This document shows, one piece after another, positions 56,381-64,000 of a stretch of DNA of 64,000 nt. A program made the translations under genes and the position numbers. Position 1 is the stretch's first letter, and the number at the start of each line of letters is the position of its first letter. Source of the DNA: Cichorium intybus (Eukaryota; Streptophyta; Magnoliopsida; Asterales; Asteraceae); NCBI GenBank assembly GCA_023525715.1, contig CM042010.1, positions 62,051,729 to 62,115,728 of the forward strand, written 5' to 3'. Below the pieces are notes generated by a model, which was not told the DNA's origin, searched no databases, and was given only the letters and a program-made list of their open reading frames with translations.

Positions 56381-58538
56381 TAATAAATATAGCAAATATA
56401 GCAATCAAAAAAGTAAAGAAAAACCTAAAGTTAACCCTAATAGTACATTTATAACAACCAAAATAGATAATCGAAAAGTAATCGCATATATTGATACAGG
56501 TGCAACACTATGTTTTGGAAAAAACAATATTTTAGCAAAATGGGAAAAACTTAAAATACCAATTAAAATTACTATTGCTGATAAATCTGTACATAACATT
56601 TGGTATGTAGGAAGAAATATTAGTGTTATTATAGAAAAAACTCCTTTTATCACACCAACCATATATCAACATGATTCAGGAATAGATCTTGTTATTGGAA
56701 ATAATTTTTTAAAATTATATAATCCTTTTGTTCAAACAACCGAATACATAAGCATCAAACACCCATCTAAAGGAATTATAAAAACCTTTATAATTAAACA
56801 ATATGATCTTATTAAAATAATGAAACAAGAAGTTGTTTTTCAACTACGAGTATTATTAACATTAACAAAAGATATTGCTGAAAAACAACTAGAAGAAGTA
56901 TGTAGTGAAAATCCATTAGATCAATTAAAAAACACAAATAATCAAGAAATTAAAATACTACTAAAAGATCCTAAAGCAGAAATTAATGTACCTAATAAAA
57001 TACCATATAGTATAAAAGATGTAAATGAGTTTAAAACCGAATGTAGTCAGCTTTTAGAAAAAGGAATTATAAGAAATAGCACGAGTCCACACTCTGCACC
57101 CACCTTTTATGTAGAAAATCATAATGAAATAAAACGAGGAAAAAGAATAATGGTTATTAATTATAAAAAAATGAATGATGCAACTATTGGAGATTCATAT
57201 AAATTACCAAGAAAAGAATACATTTTAGAAAAACTAAAAGGAAATACACACTTTAGCACATTTGATGCAAAATCAGGATATTGGCAACTACGACTACACG
57301 AAGATACGAAACCACTAACGGCTTTTTCATGTCCACCTCAGCGACACTACGAATGGAACGTTCTACCATTTGGTCTAAAACAAGCACCCGCAATATATCA
57401 AAGGTTTATGGATTCAACCTTAAATGGTTTGGATCAAATATGTCTTGCATATATTGATGATATTATTGTTTTTACCAATGGAAATGAACAATTACACCTT
57501 GAAGCAGTTATTAAAGTTTTACAAAGAATTAAAGAAAAAGGTTTAGTTTTATCAAAAAAGAAATCTAAACTTTTACAAACTAAAGTTGAATATTTAGGAC
57601 TAAAAATCGAAGAAAACAGACAACTTTCTTTAACAGATAATGTTCGAGAAAAATTGTATTTATTTCCCGATAAACTAGAAAACCGGAAACAAATACAACG
57701 ATTTCTTGGCTGTTTAAACTACATCGCAGAACAAGGTTTTCTAAAAAATTTAGCAAATGAAAGAAGAATTTTACAAAAGAAAATATCAGAAAAAATACCA
57801 TGGTCTTGGACCAATGAAGATACTATTTTAGTCAAAAGTATAAAAGAAAAAATTCATGTTTTACCAACACTATACAACTCGCAACCGGACGACTTTTTAA
57901 TAGTCGAAACGGATGCATCAAAAGATACATGGGCAGGATGCCTAAAAGCAATTATACATGGAAAAATATTATTGGGTTTAGACACCGAGGGAAACCTTCT
58001 GCCTAAACCATTCGAAGCATACAGTGATACGAAAGTATCATCAAAAGTATACAGTAATACGAAAGTATTACCAGAAGCATACAGTGATACGAAAGTATTA
58101 CCAGAAGCATACACTGATACGAAAGTATCATCAAAAGTATACAGTAATACGAAAGTATTACCAGAAGCATACATTGATACAAAAGTATCATCACAAGTAT
58201 TAAAAACTGATAAATACGAGAAAAAATTATGTAAATATGTATCGGGAACATTTTCCCAAACTGAACAAAACTACAGTACACATGAAAGAGAAACACTGGC
58301 ATGTCTCAGAACCTTAAAGAAATGGAAAATCGATCTACTACAGACAAGATTTGAACTCCGAACAGATTCAAAATATCTGTTAGGATTCTGGCGATACAAG
58401 TTACAAGAAGATTACTGTCGAGGAAGGCTAATCCGTTGGCAGTTACAATTACACCAGTTTCATCCATATCTCAGGTACATAAAGAGTGAGCACAACCACA
58501 TAGCAGATACATTAACGAGAGAATGGAAGCCATTATGA
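56373..58538 (+). CDS. pol: EPRV Pol: aspartic protease, RT, RNase H, intact 721 aa
   Basis: Protease AYIDTGA at residues 38-44. RT at about 195-440, with YIDD at 360-363. RNase H at about 505-721, with acidic residues in ETDASKD (near 514), HERE (637-640), RTDSK (663-667) and IADT (near 711). A six-unit 10-residue repeat insertion occupies about 551-610, inside RNase H between its first strands and the segment containing HERE. No stop or frameshift. The start overlaps ORF III by 8 nt and the end overlaps TAV by 16 nt. Length is normal for caulimovirid Pol. Whether the insertion permits RNase H activity cannot be judged here. Confidence 0.9.
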   Translation: MTNNKYSKYSNQKSKEKPKVNPNSTFITTKIDNRKVIAYIDTGATLCFGKNNILAKWEKLKIPIKITIADKSVHNIWYVGRNISVIIEKTPFITPTIYQHDSGIDLVIGNNFLKLYNPFVQTTEYISIKHPSKGIIKTFIIKQYDLIKIMKQEVVFQLRVLLTLTKDIAEKQLEEVCSENPLDQLKNTNNQEIKILLKDPKAEINVPNKIPYSIKDVNEFKTECSQLLEKGIIRNSTSPHSAPTFYVENHNEIKRGKRIMVINYKKMNDATIGDSYKLPRKEYILEKLKGNTHFSTFDAKSGYWQLRLHEDTKPLTAFSCPPQRHYEWNVLPFGLKQAPAIYQRFMDSTLNGLDQICLAYIDDIIVFTNGNEQLHLEAVIKVLQRIKEKGLVLSKKKSKLLQTKVEYLGLKIEENRQLSLTDNVREKLYLFPDKLENRKQIQRFLGCLNYIAEQGFLKNLANERRILQKKISEKIPWSWTNEDTILVKSIKEKIHVLPTLYNSQPDDFLIVETDASKDTWAGCLKAIIHGKILLGLDTEGNLLPKPFEAYSDTKVSSKVYSNTKVLPEAYSDTKVLPEAYTDTKVSSKVYSNTKVLPEAYIDTKVSSQVLKTDKYEKKLCKYVSGTFSQTEQNYSTHERETLACLRTLKKWKIDLLQTRFELRTDSKYLLGFWRYKLQEDYCRGRLIRWQLQLHQFHPYLRYIKSEHNHIADTLTREWKPL
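58022..58201 (+). repeat. 30-nt hairpin array inside RNase H, 6 units
   Basis: Six units in frame. One unit pairs a TGATAC left arm with a GTATTA right arm, still foldable through a G-U pair. Confidence 0.95.
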
Positions 58539-59911
58539 AGCAAATCCAGCACCAGCTAAAACAAAAGTAGGAACAGAAAGCAGCCATGATGAAGCAACTA
58601 GAAACAATCAAGAAAGAAGAAGAACAGCTCCAACAAACACTGCAGATATTGTCAACACAGTTCACTCCAGTCAAAGAAGACGCAGAAAAGTCAACAGGCA
58701 GTTCAACCATTCCACCTACACCAACAATCCAGCAAATTTCATCAGACAGTTCCGATAAACAACAGGAGAAGCCATCATCATCCACATGTAACACTCAAGA
58801 AACATTCAAAACTCATCAACAATCAACTGATGCAGAAACGAAGAAATGGTACGTTATTTTTAACGGACCACACAAAGGAATCTATAACGATTGGGGAATT
58901 GCAAATTCTCATATCGTTGGAAAGAACGTTACACACAAAAGTTACAAAACAAAAGCTGAAGCAGAAACAGCATTCAGAGAAGCATACAAAACGGTTACAA
59001 CTGAAGCCATTGAAAAATCATCAAAAACAACCATCCTTGGAATCCTTCCAAAAATAGAACCACAACCAAAGTCTTTAAACCAGTTAAACGCAGCCAAAGC
59101 AGCCAAAGCAGCCCTGCAAGCTATACCATTTACAAAAGAAAAAGAATTAATGAAAAAACCAACCACAGAAAAATTCGCAAAATTATGGGACAGCCTAGTC
59201 TCATACACAGAGGTCCATTCACTAATGGGCTTTTACCCAGTCATAAGAAAGCCAGGCCCAAAAGCAATTTTCTTAGCCAACCTTACCGATCCAATGACTC
59301 TTTGGGAATATTTCACCCATGGATTCATCGATACAATCTACCTAAATGGAAACAACCTACAGTGCATAAGTGAATTTCCAACTAATTTTCAATCAGTCAT
59401 CTGCCATTACAAAACACGTTTTGCCAAGGAACGTGATTTATTCATTAAATTATATTCCAGCTATCCATTTTTTGACGAAGACTCACAGCTACTAGTTCCA
59501 AGCATTACATTTGCATACATGGGAATCAGTAATGGAACTAAGCCAACTAAAGACGAACTTCCACATGAAACACCAACACAAGATCATCTAATTTTTTCAT
59601 TAGCAGGAGTTTATTTAGCCTCTTCAAGAATAGGCAATGGAAAAGAACAAAGATCACAAGTTAGAATAAACTATTGCAGCAAAACATTTCTACTATATAC
59701 ACCAACTGACACAGGAATATCCACTGAAGGAATGCAAGCTGTAGAACGATTCGAAGAACTATTTGAAAAATTCTCACATCATCTAGCCGTTCTACCTGCA
59801 GAAATTAAAAAACAATTATGCAAACATATTATGCATTTTCCACGTCACCAATGCAATTATTGTCAAGAAAACAAGGAAGAGACACCATTCATGGAGATAA
59901 TGGAAGACTAA
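58523..59911 (+). pseudogene. TAV: TAV, one early stop
   Basis: CAG to TAG at 58568-58570 (codon 16). An in-frame ATG at 58586 could restart a 441-codon product with the viroplasmin domain intact. Ends EDstop at 59909 rather than EEstop. Confidence 0.85.
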
Positions 59912-60431
59912 TACACAACAGTGCACAGCACTCATCCAAAGCATTCAATCATTATGCACGACGCATTTTTCGCGGTGTTGAGGATTTGGAATTGACACAA
60001 AGAATATTTGTGGCCCCTCCCCTCATCATATCTTGTAATAATGTAGACTTTTAGTTTTTGTCGTTTGTTTAGTTTTTGTCGTTTGTTTTTAATTATGTAA
60101 ATTAGGTGCCAGTCACCATCCTATAGTTTGTCTTTATTTGTAAGTGCTAGACACAATAATGTAGTGTCAATAATAGCACGTATGCAGTAGCAGCCCTCAT
60201 GTACTATAAATAAGGAATTTGCCTAGTGTAATAAATCAGAGCTTATTTGTGTTAAGTTTTGAGTGCTCTCAAAATTCCTCTATTGAAGCCTTATGCTTCT
60301 GAATAGCAGAGTTCTCTGTTGAAGCCTCGCGCTTCTGAATAGCAGAGCCTATCGAAGTATCCACGAAGCAGTTAATCAACGCATCAATCCAAGCATCAGT
60401 CAGGTACATCCCTTACACATCTTCATACATC
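59912..60431 (+). promoter_or_regulatory. 3' UTR and promoter (type I)
   Basis: TATA at 60205-60212, AATAAA at 60230-60235, then both leader stem-loops. No credited gene. Confidence 0.75.
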
Positions 60432-60614
60432 ATGACCGATTCGAAAATACAAATACAAAACAATCGATATTATTTTGCATTAAAGATTCATAAACAAAGA
60501 TTTAAAAATAGAATTGAACGTAATATCCATCTCCCTGTAACACAGTTAGAGGTTGATATCTACGATAATCAGCTTAAGTATCTACATGCAAGAATTTCAG
60601 AAACCACATGTTAA
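60432..60614 (+). CDS. 60-aa leader ORF
   Basis: Intact copy. Confidence 0.5.
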   Translation: MTDSKIQIQNNRYYFALKIHKQRFKNRIERNIHLPVTQLEVDIYDNQLKYLHARISETTC

Positions 60615-60961
60615 ACCATTCTGCATTTATTTTGCTATATTTCTGTTATTATCCATATGTCCATTTATGTTTACCCATTTGTGATACGAAAGTATCATCA
60701 AAAGTATACAGTAATACGAAAGTATTACCAGAAGCATACAGTGATACGAAAGTATCATCAAAAGTATACAGTAATACGAAAGTATTACCAGAAGCATACA
60801 TTGATACGAAAGTATCATCAAAAGCATATATTGATACGAAAGTATCATCAAAAGTATACATTGACACGAAAGTATCATCAAATTATACACATTACAGGTA
60901 CATAAAGAGTGAGCACAACCACATAGCAGATACATTGACGAGAGAATGGAAGCCATTATGA
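60608..60961 (+). pseudogene. Leader fused to RNase H remnant repeat array
   Basis: At about 60680 the leader, just where the PBS should begin, joins a repeat array (60681-60888, seven units) and the last RNase H segment. The resulting 117-codon frame is a junction product. MP to CP are missing. Confidence 0.75.
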
Positions 60962-61664
60962 AGCAAATCCAGCACCAGCTAAAACAAAAGCAGGAACAGA
61001 AAGCAGCCATGATGAAGCAACTAGAAACAATCAAGAAAGAAGAAGAACAGCTCCAACAAACACTGCAGATATTGTCAACACAGTTCACTCCAGTCAAAGA
61101 AGACGCAGAAAAGTCAACAGGCAGTTCAACCATTCCACCTACACCAACAATCCAGCAAATTTCATCAGACAGTTCCGATAAACAACAGGAGAAGCCATCA
61201 TCATCCACATGTAACACTCAAGAAACATTCAAAACTCATCAACAATCAACTGATGCAGAAACGAAGAAATGGTACGTTATTTTTAACGGACCACACAAAG
61301 GAATCTATAACGATTGGGGAATTGCAAATTCTCATATCGTTGGAAAGAACGTTACACACAAAAGTTACAAAACAAAAGCTGAAGCAGAAACAGCATTCAG
61401 AGAAGCATACAAAACGGTTACAACTGAAGCCGTTGAAAAACCATCAAAAACAACCATCCTTGGAATCCTTCCAAAAACAGAACCACAACCAAAATCTTTA
61501 AACCAGTTAAACGCAGCCAAAGCAGCCCTACAAGCTATACCATTTACAAAAGAAAAAGAATTAATGAAAAAACCAACCACAGAAAAATTCGCAAAATTAT
61601 GGGACAGCCTAGTCTCATACACAGAGGTCCATTCACTAATGGGCTTTTATCCAGTCATAAGAAA
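60946..61664 (+). pseudogene. TAV: TAV N-terminal half
   Basis: Open from the ATG through the viroplasmin domain, then breaks into a mosaic at 61665. One 9-nt Ala-Lys-Ala repeat is missing. Confidence 0.8.
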
Positions 61665-61740
61665 ACAAGGACGAGACACCAAGCTATACCATTTAATGGA
61701 AGGAATGCAAGCCGTAATTATTGTCAAGAAAACAAGGACG
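61665..61740 (+). other. Mosaic of four short TAV pieces
   Basis: Consecutive pieces of about 15-25 nt come from the TAV C-terminus, the middle, the GMQAV region and the C-terminus again, ending at an inversion. Confidence 0.7.
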
Positions 61741-62578
61741 GTGAATTAAGCGTCGTTGATTGCTTTTGTTGAGTGCGGTATACTGTTGTGTACTATTCTT
61801 CCATTATCTCCATGAATGGTGTCTCGTCCTTGTTTTCTTGACAATAATTGCATTGGTGATGTGGAAAATGCATAATATGTTTGCATAATTGTTTTTTAAT
61901 TTCTGCAGGTAGAACGGCAAGATGATGCGAGAATGTTTCAAATGGTTCTTCGAATCGTTCTACGGCTTACATTCCTTCAGTTGATATTTCTGTGTCATTT
62001 GTTGTATATAACAGAAATGTTTTACTGCAATAGTTTATCCTGACTTGTGATTTTTGATCTTTTCCGTTGCCTATTCTTGAAGAGCCTAAATAAACTCCTG
62101 CTAATGCAAAAATTAGATGGTCTTGTGTTGGTGTTTCTTGTGGTAGTTCATCTTTTGTTGGCTTGGATCCATAACTAATTCCCATGTATGAAAATGTAAT
62201 ACTTGGAACTAGTAGTTGAGAGTCTTCATCGAAAAATGGATAACTGGAATGTAATTTAATGAATAAATCACGTTCTTTTGCAAAACGTGTCTTGTAATGG
62301 CGGATGACTGATTGAAAATTAGTTGGAAATTCACTTATGTACTGTAGGTTGTTTCCATTTAGGTAGATTGTATCGATGAATCCATGGGTGAAATATTCCC
62401 AAAGAGTCATTGGATCGGTAAGGTTGGCTAAGAAGATAGCTTTTGGGCCTGGCTTTCTTATGCCTGGGTAAAAGCCCATTAGTAAATGGACCTCTGTGTA
62501 TGAGACTAGGCTGTCCCATAATTTTGCGAATTTTTCTGTGGTTGGTTTTTTCATTAATTCTTTTTCTTTTGTAAATGG
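61741..62578 (-). pseudogene. TAV: TAV C-terminal part and 3' UTR
   Basis: TAV stop at 61793-61795 on the minus strand; open inward to 62578. Joined there to leader through shared AAATGG. Confidence 0.8.
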
Positions 62579-62822
62579 GGAAACATAAATGGGAAACATG
62601 GATAATAACATAAATATAGCAAAATAAATGCGGAATGGTTTAACATGTGGTTTCTGAAATTCTTGCATGTAGATACTTAAGCTGATTATCGTAGATATCA
62701 ACCTCTAACTGTGTTACAGGGAGATGGATATTACGTTCAATTCAATTTTTAATTCTTTGTTTATGAATCTTTAATGCAAAATAATATCGATTGTTTTGTA
62801 TTTGTATTTTCGAATCGGTCAT
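62579..62822 (-). pseudogene. Leader with broken 60-aa ORF
   Basis: Leader ORF at 62640-62822 has one internal TGA near 62744. No PBS: the junction falls just inside it. Confidence 0.65.
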
Positions 62823-63324
62823 GATGTATGAGGATGTGTAAGGGATGTACCTGACTGATGTCTGGACGATGCGTTGATTAACTGCTTCGTGGATACTTCG
62901 ATAGGCTCTGCTATTCAGAAGCGCGAGGCTTCAACAGAGAACTCTGCTATTCAGAAGCATAAGGCTTCAACAGAGGAATTTTGAGAGCACTCAAAACTTA
63001 ACACAAATAAGCTCTGATTTATTACACTAGGCAAACGCCTTATTTATAGTACATGACGGCTGCTACTGCATACGTGCTATTATTGACACTACATTATTGT
63101 GTCCAGCACTTACAAATAAAGACAAACTATAGGATGGTGACTGGCACCTAATTTACATAATTAAAAACAAACGACAAAAACTAAAAAGTCTACATTATTA
63201 CAAGATATGATGAGGGGAGGGGCCACAAATATTCTTTGTGTCAAATCCAAATCCTCACCACCACGAAAAATGCGTCGTGCATAATGATCGAATGCTTTTG
63301 ATGAGTGCTGTGCACTGTTGTGTA
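62823..63324 (-). promoter_or_regulatory. Promoter and 3' UTR (type I)
   Basis: TATA at 63041-63048; leader stem-loops present. No credited gene. Confidence 0.7.
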
Positions 63325-64000
63325 TTATTCTTCCATTATCTCCATGAATGGTGTATCGTCCTTGTTTTCTTGACAATAATTGCATTGGTGACGTGGAAAA
63401 TGCATAATATGTTTGCATAATTGTTTTTTAATTTCTGCAGGTAGAACGGCAAGATGATGCGAGAATGTTTCAAATGGTTCTTCGAATCGTTCTACGGCTT
63501 GCATTCCTTCGGTTGATATTTCTGTGTCATTTGTTGTATATAACAGAAATGTTTTACTGCAATAGTTTATCCGGACTTGTGATTTTTGATCTTTTCTGTT
63601 GCCTATTCTTGAAGAGGCTAAATAAACTCCTGCTAATGAAAAAATTAGATGATCTTGTGTTGGTGTTTCATGTGGAAGTTCGTCTTTAGTTGGCTTAGTT
63701 CCATTACTGATTCCCATGTATGCAAATGTAATGCTTGGAATTAGTAGCTGTGAGTCTTCATCAAAAAATGGATAGCTGGAATATAATTTAATGAATAAAT
63801 CACGTTCCTTGGCAAAACGTGTTTTGTAATGGCGGATGACTGATTGAAAATTATTTGGAAATTCACTTATGCACTGTAGGTTGTTTCCATTTAGGTAGAT
63901 TGTATCGATGAATCCATGGGTGAAATATTCCCAAAGAGTCATTGGATCGGTAAGGTTGGCTAAGAAGATTGCTTTTGGGCCTGACTTTCTTATGACTGGG
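63325..64000 (-). pseudogene. TAV: TAV C-terminal half, continues beyond window
   Basis: Open as far as visible, from the stop at 63325 to the window edge. It may belong to a complete copy outside the window. Confidence 0.8.

Larger units (their letters stand above)
54558..60204 (+). mobile_element. EPRV form B unit, second copy, Pol intact
   Basis: Order: leader, PBS, MP (broken), ORF II (deleted), ORF III, Pol, TAV. No CP or 104-aa ORF. RNase H is complete, unlike the form B unit at 16711-22391. Confidence 0.85.

Noticed and set aside
59818..60054. 78-aa ORF overlapping the TAV 3' end (MQTYYAFSTSP), also at 5702 and 63161
   Set aside because: Length varies between promoter types (about 46 to 85 aa) and the first part mirrors TAV in another frame. 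It could be a small gene, but the evidence is weak.
61967..62701. 244-aa ORF joining leader and TAV
   Set aside because: It spans the junction at 62578, so it is an accidental fusion.
1..64000. tRNA, rRNA or ordinary host genes
   Set aside because: None was recognised; all coding signals belong to the EPRV or the copia element.

Overview
This is plant nuclear DNA built almost entirely from viral and retroelement sequence. About 51 kb is a rearranged cluster of endogenous pararetrovirus (EPRV, family Caulimoviridae) copies. One 13.0-kb Ty1/copia LTR retrotransposon (36869-49865) is nested inside one of them. The viral assignment rests on a movement protein (MP), a coat protein (CP) with a C-terminal CCHC knuckle, a protease-RT-RNase H polyprotein (Pol) with DTGA and YIDD motifs, an inclusion-body/transactivator protein (TAV) with the viroplasmin fold, and a tRNA-Met primer-binding site (TGGTATCAGAGC). 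I saw no ordinary host gene. The copia proteins resemble Asteraceae elements, but that host guess is weak.

Layout: 1-4911 plus-strand copy ends. 4912-22480 minus-strand head-to-tail tandem of three near-complete units (5562-11125, 11126-16710, 16711-22391). 22481-28701 one complete plus unit. 28702-32155 fragments in both orientations. 32156-51725 a minus unit split by the copia element. 51726-54560 scrambled fragments. 54561-60204 a plus unit with an intact Pol ORF. 60205-64000 fragments in both orientations.

The EPRV units come in two complementary forms. Form A (about 6.03 kb, or 5.58 kb when MP is deleted) reads leader sORF, PBS, MP, ORF II, ORF III, a 104-aa ORF, CP, a short RNase H remnant with a 30-nt repeat array, then TAV. 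It has no protease or RT. Form B (about 5.7 kb) reads leader sORF, PBS, MP, ORF II, ORF III, Pol, TAV. It has no 104-aa ORF and no CP. In this window no copy carries both CP and Pol. Together the two forms would supply a full caulimovirid gene set, so either this was a two-component genome or two defective derivatives were amplified together. A bipartite organisation has been described for the caulimovirid genus Florendovirus; this virus, with separate ORFs, looks different.

Every RNase H region holds a tandem array of 30-nt units. Each unit is a 6-7 bp hairpin closed by a GAAA loop, and alternate units show a compensatory A-T to G-C change in the stem. The array is in frame.

The copia element has 318-bp LTRs that differ at 3 positions, a 5-bp target duplication (TTATT), gag and pol each broken by few lesions, two ORFs in the env position (798 and 280 codons), and an antisense ORF encoding two Agenet/Tudor-like repeats with its own TATA box.

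Most viral copies carry stops and frameshifts. Intact ORFs that stand out are CP at 25203, Pol at 56373 and several small ORFs.
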